Positions 1-6,864 of a DNA stretch of 9,200 nucleotides are shown in pieces. The stretch comes from Deltaproteobacteria bacterium (GTDB lineage Bacteria > Desulfobacterota_B > Binatia > Bin18), in NCBI GenBank assembly GCA_012271025.1, contig JAAXHF010000543.1:1-9200 (forward strand), in the 5' to 3' direction. Numbering within the stretch: position 1 is the stretch's first letter; each line of letters begins with the position of its first letter. The notes under the pieces are model-generated. The model saw only the letters and a program-made list of their open reading frames with translations. It had not been told where the DNA came from and searched no databases. A program made the translations under genes and the position numbers.

Positions 1-759
1 GACCCCGAGCTGGCCGCAGCCCACTGTCGGGCCTACAACACCTGGGCCGTCGAGGTATGTGCCGCCCATCGCCAGCGGCTCTTCCCGGTCGGCCATATCT
101 CCCTGCGCCATCCCCAGGCGGCCGTCCAGGAACTCGAACGTCTGGCCCAGGCCGGCGTGCGCAGCGTGTTCATCGGCGCCCTGCCAATCGAGGGCAAGAG
201 CTTTGGCTGTCCGGATTTCGATCCGGTGTGGGCCAGCGCCCAAGAGCTGGATATGGCGGTCGGCCTGCATCTGGTCGTCCACCGTGACTATATCGGTCAC
301 GACTGGTACAAGGACCGTCGGCCCGGATTCATGTACCTCAGCATGAACACCATTCAGGACCCGCGCATAGCGCTGACCACGATGGTCTATGACGGGGTCT
401 TTGAGCGTTTTCCGCGTCTACGGGTGGCCACCATCGAGGCGGCCTGCGGCTGGGTCGTCGAGTGGCTCGACCGGCTCGATTATCGCTACAGCTATATGGG
501 CCACACGTGTCAGATGGCGCGGCCCGCCAGCGAGTATTTCGAGCGCAATATCTGGATTTCGGCCGACCCCGAAGAGCGCTTGCTGCCGTATATGGTCGAA
601 CTGCTCGGCGACCACAAGTTTTTTATCGGCTCGGATTATCCCCACGCCGAAGGCTTTGTCGAGCCGGTCGCCAAGGCCCGTCACGCCCTCGGGAAGCTAC
701 CCGAAACCTCGGTCAACAAAATTCTGGGCGAAAACGCCGCCCGGTTTTTCGGGGTGTAA
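1..759 (+). CDS. Amidohydrolase family protein (Amidohydro_2/ACMSD-like), 5' end missing
   Basis: The frame is open from base 1 to a TAA at 757-759, giving 252 residues of the C-terminal part. The protein looks like a metal-dependent TIM-barrel hydrolase or decarboxylase of the Amidohydro_2 group. Visible landmarks, counted from the window edge, are a barrel strand ending in His (GLHLVVH, 88-94), the segment IEAACGWVVEWLDRL (145-159) that matches the E-x-G/A-x-G-W-v pattern of this subfamily, and strand 8 with FIGSDYPHAEG (208-218). Asp212 there is the expected metal or catalytic Asp. The end, ENAARFFGV, is the usual N-A-x-R-x-F-G terminus. Family members are often about 350-400 residues, so roughly 100-150 residues, including the N-terminal HxH metal site, should lie upstream. 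Many such genes in environmental genomes act on aromatic or unknown carboxylated substrates. The substrate cannot be told here. Confidence 0.88.
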   Translation, partial: DPELAAAHCRAYNTWAVEVCAAHRQRLFPVGHISLRHPQAAVQELERLAQAGVRSVFIGALPIEGKSFGCPDFDPVWASAQELDMAVGLHLVVHRDYIGHDWYKDRRPGFMYLSMNTIQDPRIALTTMVYDGVFERFPRLRVATIEAACGWVVEWLDRLDYRYSYMGHTCQMARPASEYFERNIWISADPEERLLPYMVELLGDHKFFIGSDYPHAEGFVEPVAKARHALGKLPETSVNKILGENAARFFGV

Positions 760-830
760 CAGCGCCGAACAGTCCGGCTAGGTTGAGAAAGAGAAGCAGC
801 CTGTCCGGCCAGTCAATCAAGAGAACGGCG

Positions 831-2369
831 ATGCTCACTCGGCTGAAGGCTTCCGGCTTCAAGAACTTGGTCGATGTGGACGTGCGATTTGGTCCTTTCA
901 CCTGCATCGCAGGTCCAGATGGAGCGGGAAAGTCCAACCTTTTTGATGCGATCCGGTTCTTGAGCGCGCTTGCCGACCGTCCACTCACCGACGCCGCATT
1001 ATCTGTCCGCGATGAGTCAGGAGGCTCCACAGCGGACATCCGCAGCCTTTTTCACCGCATTGGCAATAGCTATGCCGATCACATGTCGTTTGAAGCAGAG
1101 ATGATCGTCCCTCACGAAGCGCACGATGATTTTGGCCAACGCGCCGAGGCAAGTATCACCTTCCTCCGTTACACCTTAATCCTCGCCTATCGAGAAAACG
1201 ACAGTCCGTTGTCTGTCGGGCCGCTAGAGATTGTCAAAGAAGAATTAGTCCATATCAATCGGAAGGAAGCCAGCAGACACATATTATTCCCCCACAGGCT
1301 TACTCCCTGGCGAAAATCTGCCGTACGCGGACAGCGGAGGGGCGGTCCCTTTATCTCGACTGAAGAACGGGAGGACGGGCGGGCCATCAGGTTGCACCAA
1401 GATCGGGGAGGTGGTGGCAGACCGTTTGCCCGGTCCGCAACCGACCTGCCACGAACCGTGCTGTCTGCCGCCAATGCGGCAGAAAATCCGACCGCGCTGC
1501 TTGCCCGCAGGGAAATGCAGTCCTGGTATCTGTTACAGCTTGAACCCTCTGCCTTGCGTCAGCCGGACGAGCTGACGGCTCCTACCCACTTAGGAGCGAA
1601 TGGCGCGCATTTGCCGGCGACACTCTATCGTCTCGCAAAAACACCGACGCCGCAGACAAACGGGCAGACAGCGGACGAGCCTGCGGCACAGGTCTACAGC
1701 CAAATCGCCAATCGACTGGCCGGCCTGATCGATGACGTCCACGACCTCTGGATTGAGCACGACGAGTGGCGAGAGCTACTCACTCTCTACATCAAAGATC
1801 GACAGGGCACGGCTCTACCCGCTCGCGTCCTATCAGATGGCACCCTCCGTTTTCTTGCGCTGGCCGTGTTCGATCGTGCTCCCGAAGGACAGCAACTCTT
1901 ATGTCTGGAGGAGCCGGAAAACGGGATTCATCCTGGGCGCATTCCAGCGATGCTCAACCTGCTGCGCGATATTGCAACCGATGTAGAGGAACCCATTGGA
2001 TTCGATAATCCCCTCCGCCAAGTGATTGTGAATACCCACTCGCCTGCGGTTGTGAGCCAAGTCGATGATGCCAGCCTGTTAGTCGCAGAATTGAAAGAAG
2101 ACCGTCGTGATGGACACGATTTTAAGCGGGTCTGTTTTAGTTGCCTTCCCGAAACGTGGCGCACGAAGGACCAGGGGAGGACAAGCATCGTGCCGAAGGG
2201 TAAACTCCTCGTCTACCTGAATCCGACGGTGTTGGAAAACGGGCAACTCCCAAATCCGAAAAGGCGCCGAGTGATAGATCGACCGGATATGCAGCCGTAT
2301 CTCCCCCTTCCCGGATTGTCAGCGAACAGGGCTGGGCACAGGATGCGACCGACCAGGAATGAAAAATGA
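831..2369 (+). CDS. AAA family ATPase, OLD-like/AAA_21 (ABC-type head domain)
   Basis: A 512-residue ATPase. The start MLTRLKASGFKNL at ATG 831 is the typical N-terminus of this family; the frame is open further upstream only because it shadows the amidohydrolase gene. Walker A is G28-PDGA-G33-K34-S35. The signature-like motif is LSDGTLRFLAL (334-344), Walker B is LLCLEEPE (356-363) with catalytic Glu360/361, and the switch His is in NTHSP (401-405). Together these make a complete ABC/SMC-type head. The middle (about 90-330) holds no long heptad coiled coil, so this is not SMC or RecN. After the switch His only about 110 residues follow, ending in a basic stretch (KRRRVIDRPD), with no recognisable TOPRIM nuclease domain. 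Relatives occur in anti-phage modules (OLD/Gabija GajA, PARIS, AbiL) paired or fused with nuclease-like domains; no partner is present here. By hand count 1141-1320 is 90/180 G+C, clearly lower than flanking genes, which suggests acquisition. The ribosome site is weak (AAGAGA, 819-824). The role is unproven. Confidence 0.85.
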   Translation: MLTRLKASGFKNLVDVDVRFGPFTCIAGPDGAGKSNLFDAIRFLSALADRPLTDAALSVRDESGGSTADIRSLFHRIGNSYADHMSFEAEMIVPHEAHDDFGQRAEASITFLRYTLILAYRENDSPLSVGPLEIVKEELVHINRKEASRHILFPHRLTPWRKSAVRGQRRGGPFISTEEREDGRAIRLHQDRGGGGRPFARSATDLPRTVLSAANAAENPTALLARREMQSWYLLQLEPSALRQPDELTAPTHLGANGAHLPATLYRLAKTPTPQTNGQTADEPAAQVYSQIANRLAGLIDDVHDLWIEHDEWRELLTLYIKDRQGTALPARVLSDGTLRFLALAVFDRAPEGQQLLCLEEPENGIHPGRIPAMLNLLRDIATDVEEPIGFDNPLRQVIVNTHSPAVVSQVDDASLLVAELKEDRRDGHDFKRVCFSCLPETWRTKDQGRTSIVPKGKLLVYLNPTVLENGQLPNPKRRRVIDRPDMQPYLPLPGLSANRAGHRMRPTRNEK

Positions 2370-2382
2370 CGGCCCAGTCCGC
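2370..2382. other. Tail-to-tail junction of convergent genes
   Basis: Only 13 bases separate the TGA of the plus-strand ATPase (2367-2369) from the TAA of the minus-strand methyltransferase (2383-2385). There is no room for a stem-loop terminator between them. Transcription from both sides probably runs into the opposite gene unless termination signals lie inside the coding ends. I could not pick out a clear hairpin followed by a T-run here. Confidence 0.8.
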
Positions 2383-3123
2383 TTATTCTTTGCTGACCAC
2401 AAATCCGGCCACGGGCAGGTTTGACATGAAGTCGCCCCAGAACGGATTGTCTCGCTGGGAGGGATGGAGCAGGGTGACCCATCGAAAGTCCACGAAGCCG
2501 GCCTGTTCAAAAGCCGCCTGATAGGTTTCCGGTTTCAGAAAGAAGTTGGTGAATTCAAACTGCTGCCCATCCTCGTTTGTGAACCGGTACACAATCGCGT
2601 CCCCCTCCTGGGGCGGATAGGCGCTCGTTTTCTCAAACCCGTATTTGGCAAACGACGCGGTCCCCTGAACCGGGTTCCGAATATTGTCGTTGAAGCCGGC
2701 AAACTGTCCTCCAGACCGTAAGATATCGGCGGCGACCTGACAAAAGCGGAAGAGGTGTCCTCTGGTCTGGGCATAATTCAGCAGATACATGGCCACGACA
2801 ATATCGGCGGCCTGGGCCATGCGCAGTGTCGCTACATCCTGATGCACATATTTGCAGCCCAGCGGCTGGCGCCGTTCCTGTTCTTCGGCCAGCCGGACCA
2901 TTGCTCCGGAAATGTCTACCCCGGTGACCTGCGCGGCCCCGGCCTGCTTGATTTTTCGGGTGTAGAACCCCTCACCGCAGGCCAGGTCCACTACGTCTTT
3001 GCCCCGAATATTTCCCAATATCTCAAACAGCGTGTACTCTTCCACATACTTCCGAAACGACAGCCGCTTGGAGTCTTGATAGGCCGCAGCAATGGTGTCG
3101 TATTCCTGCTTGGCTTGGGTCAT
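2383..3123 (-). CDS. Class I SAM-dependent methyltransferase
   Basis: A 246-residue cytosolic Rossmann-fold methyltransferase of the Methyltransf_11/25 type. Motif I is VVDLACGEGFYT (44-55), the SAM-binding glycine loop. The acidic end of strand 2 is Asp70 in GVDIS, HQDVATL (94-100) is the motif II region, and the strand 4 motif is ADIVVAMYLLNYA (106-118). A C-terminal segment (about 170-246) with FTNFFLKPETY and a final FVVSK strand completes the fold and may help shape the acceptor pocket. I chose ATG at 3123 because AGGGAG lies 9 bases upstream (3133-3138). A TTG two codons earlier would sit only 3 bases from that site. It is the last gene of the VOC-amidase-methyltransferase cluster, 27 bases after the amidase stop. 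It looks like a small-molecule methyltransferase rather than an RNA or DNA one, but the substrate is unknown. Confidence 0.88.
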   Translation of the reverse strand: MTQAKQEYDTIAAAYQDSKRLSFRKYVEEYTLFEILGNIRGKDVVDLACGEGFYTRKIKQAGAAQVTGVDISGAMVRLAEEQERRQPLGCKYVHQDVATLRMAQAADIVVAMYLLNYAQTRGHLFRFCQVAADILRSGGQFAGFNDNIRNPVQGTASFAKYGFEKTSAYPPQEGDAIVYRFTNEDGQQFEFTNFFLKPETYQAAFEQAGFVDFRWVTLLHPSQRDNPFWGDFMSNLPVAGFVVSKE

Positions 3124-3150
3124 GGGCAACGGCTCCCTGTCTGGAAACGA

Positions 3151-4503
3151 TCAGGCCTCGGGTGGTCGCCGGTCAAAGCCCAGCACCTGCTCACACCACC
3201 CGCCAACGCCGAACAGCCTGTCCTCGGCAAACGCACCCGCCATCAGCTGAATGCCGAAGGGCAGGCCCGCAGCACTCAGCCCCGAGGGCAGACCCAGGCT
3301 GGGCAGGCCGCTGAAGCTGGCCGGGCCGTTGAAGGCCGGATCACCGGTCGAGTCCAGGCCGTGGGGAGCCGGAGCCGGAGTCGAGGGGGCGAGCACGGCA
3401 TCGACCGTTTGGCACGCGGCGTTCAGGTCGTGGCGAAAGCGCTGCTGGTGGCGGCGGGTTTCGGCGTAGTCCACAGCCGAGAGATCCCGGCCTTTTTCGA
3501 TGATGTCCCGCATCTGGGGACTGTAGCGAGCCTTGTGCTCGGCGTAGACCTCGCGGTGGGCGGCTGCGGCCTCGGCGTACAGCATCTGAAAAGCCGCTTC
3601 AGGCGCGCCTGTGAAACTGGTCGGCATCGACACTTCCACGATCTGGGCGCCAGCCTGGGCCAGCCGTTGCGCTACGTCTTCGAGGTGGGTGCGGGTTTCG
3701 GGCTCGGCCCGTTCAAGAAAAAACTCGCGGATGATGCCCAGCCGCGGCGCTTGGGGATCGGTCAGGGCCTGGCTGTAGTCCGGCACCGTGGCGCTGGAAC
3801 ACGCCGGGTCGTGCGGGTCATCGCCGGCCAGGGTCTGGAGCAGGACGGCCGCGTCGGCCACGCTGCGGCTGAAAATCCCGACGTGGTCGAGACTCCAGGC
3901 GACCGGATGCACCCCGTAGGCACTGATCCGGCCATAGCTCGGCTTAAGCCCCACACAGCCACAGTAGGCGGCCGGCCGGATCGTCGAACCATAGGTCTGC
4001 GAGCCAAGCGCTCCGGGACACATGCCGGCGGCAACCGCAGCGGCCGACCCGCTGCTTGAGCCGCCGGGGGTATGCTCCGGGTTCCACGGGTTGCGTGTCG
4101 GCGCGGGAGTCAGCACGGCAAACTCGGTGGTGTGAGCCTTGCCCAGCATGATCGCCCCGGCCTCTTTCAGCCGAGTGGCGCTGGTGGCGTCATAGTCAGG
4201 CACGAAGTCGGCATAGATCGGCGAGCCCATGCCCGTTTTCACCCCGGCGGTAAAGAAAATGTCTTTCAGGCCGATTGGAATGCCGTGTAGCGGTCCCCGG
4301 TAGTGGCCCTGCCGAATGGCGGTGTGGCAGGCCTCGGCCGCAGCCAGAGCCGCTTCGGCGTCAAGCGTGACCCAGGCCTGAAGCTGCGGCTCCAGCCGCT
4401 CAATACGCTCAAGACACGAGCGGACCAGTTCAACCGGTGAGAGCCGGCCGGTCCGCATCTGCTCCGCAGCGGCAACAATCGACAGGGCGTGGGGCTCAGT
4501 CAT
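3151..4503 (-). CDS. Amidase (amidase signature family)
   Basis: A 450-residue amidase-signature hydrolase, the normal length for the family, cleaving C-N amide bonds through a Ser-cisSer-Lys triad. The catalytic Lys is Lys80 in GIPIGLKD. The cis-Ser is Ser149 in the Gly/Ser-rich loop GGSSSGSAAAVAAG (147-160), and the nucleophile is Ser173 in GSQTYGSTIRPAAYCG (167-182). This last motif has Gln where many family members have Asp and an S-x-I-R-P order; I recall the same arrangement in a branch of stand-alone amidases. Tyr171 stands where Gly is usual. No gatB or gatC lies nearby, so a role as the GatA subunit of tRNA amidotransferase is unlikely. ATG 4503 is 3 bases after the VOC stop, and its ribosome site (GGAAG) lies inside the VOC 3' end, so the two are probably translationally coupled. 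The substrate is unknown. Confidence 0.92.
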   Translation of the reverse strand: MTEPHALSIVAAAEQMRTGRLSPVELVRSCLERIERLEPQLQAWVTLDAEAALAAAEACHTAIRQGHYRGPLHGIPIGLKDIFFTAGVKTGMGSPIYADFVPDYDATSATRLKEAGAIMLGKAHTTEFAVLTPAPTRNPWNPEHTPGGSSSGSAAAVAAGMCPGALGSQTYGSTIRPAAYCGCVGLKPSYGRISAYGVHPVAWSLDHVGIFSRSVADAAVLLQTLAGDDPHDPACSSATVPDYSQALTDPQAPRLGIIREFFLERAEPETRTHLEDVAQRLAQAGAQIVEVSMPTSFTGAPEAAFQMLYAEAAAAHREVYAEHKARYSPQMRDIIEKGRDLSAVDYAETRRHQQRFRHDLNAACQTVDAVLAPSTPAPAPHGLDSTGDPAFNGPASFSGLPSLGLPSGLSAAGLPFGIQLMAGAFAEDRLFGVGGWCEQVLGFDRRPPEA

Positions 4504-4506
4504 GGC

Positions 4507-4965
4507 TCATTCTTCCACCAGCTCGTCGAGCTGAACCAGAATGCCGTCTGGGTCGCACAGGAAGGCGCTGTGAAAAACGCCGTCGGCCGTCTTGGCTTTG
4601 CTGGGCGCCACCACGAACTCGGCGCCCTTGGCTTTGAGTTCCTCATACACGCCGGGCAGGTCTTCGACCCAAAACGCAAAGTGATGGACGCCGATCTGGT
4701 CGAGCTTGATCGGCTCGCCGCTGACCGGCTTATCGGAGTGCTCCGACAGGACCAGAAACGCCTCGCCTTTGCCGCGTTTCCAGTACAGGGTGGCTACCCG
4801 GCGCTGGTCGTGGGGGTCTTTGTACAGGGGCGGCAGCACCGTGCCCTGGGTAGGCTGAATTTCGTCCCGCATGACCTCAAAACCCAGCAGATCGCGGTAA
4901 AAAGCCAGGGATTTGTCCATATCTCGAACGCCGACCGCAATGTGTGAAACACCTGTGGTTTTCAT
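4507..4965 (-). CDS. VOC family (glyoxalase/bleomycin resistance/dioxygenase fold) protein
   Basis: A 152-residue protein with two beta-alpha-beta-beta-beta modules, the normal size for a single VOC domain pair. The first module begins GVSHIAVGVRDMDKSLAFYRDLLGFE (5-30), with His8 the usual first metal ligand. The second begins IGVHHFAFWVEDLPGVYEEL (91-110), with His94/95 at the third ligand position. The end is DPDGILVQLDEL (138-149), the usual D-P-D-G terminus, but Gln145 stands where most metal-dependent members have Glu. The start is ATG 4965, preceded at 7 bases by AGGAGGG, a near-perfect ribosome site. The same frame stays open far upstream, but only as a shadow of the peptidase gene on the other strand. 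It is the first gene of the minus-strand operon with the amidase and methyltransferase. VOC proteins can be isomerases, dioxygenases, lyases or ligand-binding proteins, and the sequence alone does not decide. Confidence 0.88.
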   Translation of the reverse strand: MKTTGVSHIAVGVRDMDKSLAFYRDLLGFEVMRDEIQPTQGTVLPPLYKDPHDQRRVATLYWKRGKGEAFLVLSEHSDKPVSGEPIKLDQIGVHHFAFWVEDLPGVYEELKAKGAEFVVAPSKAKTADGVFHSAFLCDPDGILVQLDELVEE

Positions 4966-5052
4966 ACGTCTTCCCTCCTGCCCTCTTGTCTGCCACTTGC
5001 CGGTTAAAGTCAAGCGACACCAGGCTTTACAAGTCGCCCGGAGGCTGAAACA
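4966..5052. promoter_or_regulatory. Divergent intergenic region with ribosome sites and possible promoters
   Basis: This 87-base gap separates the minus-strand VOC operon from the plus-strand peptidase, so it must hold control signals for both unless transcription comes from further away. A possible minus-strand promoter, read on that strand, is TTGTAA (5032-5027) with TTTAAC (5008-5003) at 18-base spacing; each matches four of six consensus bases. No convincing plus-strand pair was found. The VOC ribosome site AGGAGGG (4973-4979 on the minus strand) and the peptidase site GGAGG (5040-5044) are the clearest elements. Confidence 0.35.
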
Positions 5053-6861
5053 GTGGCCGACGGGAGGCAGACCGCAGTGGCGCGCAGCGAACAACACGCC
5101 GAGGGTATCGGCTGGAATTTGGACGACTTGTACCACGGCCCGGACGACCCGCGACTGGAGGCCGACCTGGCCGACGCCAAACGCCGCGCCGAGGCATTTG
5201 CCCGCGCCTATCGGGGCAAAATCGCCACGCTCGACGGACCCGGCCTGGCCGCCGCCCTGGCCGCGTACGAAGCGCTGCTGGCGCTGGAATCCCGTCCGTC
5301 GTTCTACGCCTCCCTGCTGTTTGCTGCCGATACCCAGAATCCGGCCGCCCAGCGGCTGGTCCAGCGCACGCGCGAGGCGGCCACCGAGACCGGCAATATG
5401 CACGTTTTTTTCAGCCTTGAGCTGATCGCCCTTGACGACGGGCAACTGGAGCGGCTGCTGGCCAGCCCCGAGCTGGCCGCCTATCGCCACTACCTCGACG
5501 CCGTGCGTCGCTTTAAGCCGCATACCCTGAGCGAAACACAAGAACAGCTGCTGAATCAGAAAAAGCTGTCCGGCCAGAGCGCCTTTGTCCAGCTGTATGG
5601 CGAACTCAGCGGCTCGCTGCGTTTTGGCCTGGAGCTTGACGGCGAGCGCCAGGAGCTGACCGACGGGGAAGTCATGGCCCTGCTGCGCAACCCGGCCGCC
5701 GCGGTCCGCCGCCGTGCCCTGACGACCTTCCTGGAGACCTATGCTGAGCACGGTCTGGTGCTGACCTCAATTTTTAATAACCTCCTGCTCGACCACCGGA
5801 TTGAGTGCGACCTCCGCTGCTATGACGATGTGGTCGCGCCGACCCATCTGGCCAACGAGATTGCGCCGACCACGGTCGAAGCCATGCTGGGAGCGGTCGA
5901 GCGACACTACCCGCTGATCCAGGACTACTTTCGCCTCAAGACGCGCCTGCTGGGCCTGGAGCGCCTGAGCTACACGGACGTGTACGCGCCGCTTGACACC
6001 ACGGCCGAGTCCATCCCGTTTTCCGCCGCCCAGGAACTGATTGTGACCGCCTTCGGCCGGGTGGACGGGCGCTTCGCGGCCCTGGCGACGGATTTTTTTC
6101 AGCAGCGCTGGATTGACGCCGAGGTGCGGGCCGGCAAGCGGGGCGGGGCGTTTTGCGCCGCCCTGTCGCCCCAGCACCACCCCTATATTCTGTGCAGCTA
6201 CACCGGGACGGGCCGCGATGTGGCGACCGTAGCCCACGAGTTGGGCCACGGGATTCATTACTGCCTGGCCCGCAGCCAGAGCCTGCTGAACTATGATGCG
6301 CCGCTGGTGCTGGCCGAGACCGCCTCGGTGTTTGCCGAGATGGTGTTGACCCGTCACCTGCTGGACCAAGCCGACGACCCTGCGGCGCGGCGGGCTATCC
6401 TGTGTGATACGCTCGAGGATATGTACGGCACGGTGTTTCGCCAGACCGCGCTGACCCGCTTTGAGATGGCAGCTCACGCCCAGCGCCGACAGGAGGTACT
6501 CAGCGCCGAGGACCTCGGCCGGCTGTGGTGGCAGGAGCAGGAGAAATTGTTCGCCGACAGCGTCGAGCTGCCGTCGATCTACCGCTGGGGCTGGTCATAC
6601 ATCCCGCATTTTATCCACAGCCGCTTTTACTGCTACGCCTACCCGTTTGGCGAGCTGCTGACCCTGGCCCTGTTCCAGCGCTATCTCGACGAGGGACCGG
6701 CCTTCATGCCGGCCTACCTCCGACTGCTCCGGAGCGGCGGCTCCGAGCGCCCCGAACACGCCCTGGCCCAACTCGGCATGGATATCAACCGACCGGAGTT
6801 CTGGGACCGGGGGTTTGCCGTCATCCGGGGCTTGCTGGGCGATTTGCAGGAGCTGGTGTAA
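5053..6861 (+). CDS. M3 family oligoendopeptidase (PepF-like, zinc-dependent)
   Basis: A 602-residue cytosolic zinc metallopeptidase, the usual PepF length, expected to cleave short peptides. The N-terminus has the characteristic GWNLDDLY (20-27). A helical N-terminal part (about 1-190) precedes the catalytic domain (about 195-590). The zinc motif is HELGH (395-399: His395 and His399 ligands, Glu396 catalytic). The third ligand is Glu422 in ETASVFAEM, spaced as in the family. The region around RFYCYAYPFGELL (near 525-537) carries the conserved substrate-site Tyr/His residues of M3 enzymes. There is no signal peptide. GTG 5053 is chosen because GGAGG lies 8 bases upstream. A second in-frame GTG at 5077 has its own GGGAGG at 9 bases and would shorten the protein by 8 residues. 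The next gene begins 3 bases after its stop, so they are likely co-translated. The exact peptide specificity is not visible. Confidence 0.93.
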   Translation: MADGRQTAVARSEQHAEGIGWNLDDLYHGPDDPRLEADLADAKRRAEAFARAYRGKIATLDGPGLAAALAAYEALLALESRPSFYASLLFAADTQNPAAQRLVQRTREAATETGNMHVFFSLELIALDDGQLERLLASPELAAYRHYLDAVRRFKPHTLSETQEQLLNQKKLSGQSAFVQLYGELSGSLRFGLELDGERQELTDGEVMALLRNPAAAVRRRALTTFLETYAEHGLVLTSIFNNLLLDHRIECDLRCYDDVVAPTHLANEIAPTTVEAMLGAVERHYPLIQDYFRLKTRLLGLERLSYTDVYAPLDTTAESIPFSAAQELIVTAFGRVDGRFAALATDFFQQRWIDAEVRAGKRGGAFCAALSPQHHPYILCSYTGTGRDVATVAHELGHGIHYCLARSQSLLNYDAPLVLAETASVFAEMVLTRHLLDQADDPAARRAILCDTLEDMYGTVFRQTALTRFEMAAHAQRRQEVLSAEDLGRLWWQEQEKLFADSVELPSIYRWGWSYIPHFIHSRFYCYAYPFGELLTLALFQRYLDEGPAFMPAYLRLLRSGGSERPEHALAQLGMDINRPEFWDRGFAVIRGLLGDLQELV

Positions 6862-6864
6862 GCC

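Noticed and set aside
462..830. Upstream continuation of the ATPase frame through the amidohydrolase gene.
   Set aside because: The extension overlaps a real gene in another frame, is Arg-rich without family similarity, and the family N-terminus MLTRLKASGFKNL begins at 831.
3124..3129. TTG start two codons upstream of the methyltransferase ATG.
   Set aside because: It would leave only 3 bases between ribosome site and start codon; ATG 3123 has the usual 9.
2755..4059. A 434-codon open frame on the plus strand antisense to the amidase and methyltransferase genes.
   Set aside because: It spans two well-recognised minus-strand genes and the gap between them, its protein is Gly/Arg/Val-rich with no family pattern, and long antisense open frames are expected in G+C-rich coding sequence.
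3151..4503. Reading the amidase as GatA of the tRNA-dependent amidotransferase.
   Set aside because: No gatB or gatC is adjacent, and the nucleophile loop is of the stand-alone amidase form (Q-T-x-G-S-x-I-R-P).
4966..5751. Upstream continuation of the VOC reading frame, which would give a 414-residue minus-strand protein.
   Set aside because: The added 262 residues are low-complexity Gln/Gly/Ala-rich and lie antisense to the M3 peptidase. The VOC fold begins at Met 4965, which has a near-perfect ribosome site.
5767..6477. A 236-codon minus-strand open frame antisense to the peptidase.
   Set aside because: It covers the conserved catalytic region of the peptidase and its protein shows only composition-driven Gly/His/Gln runs.
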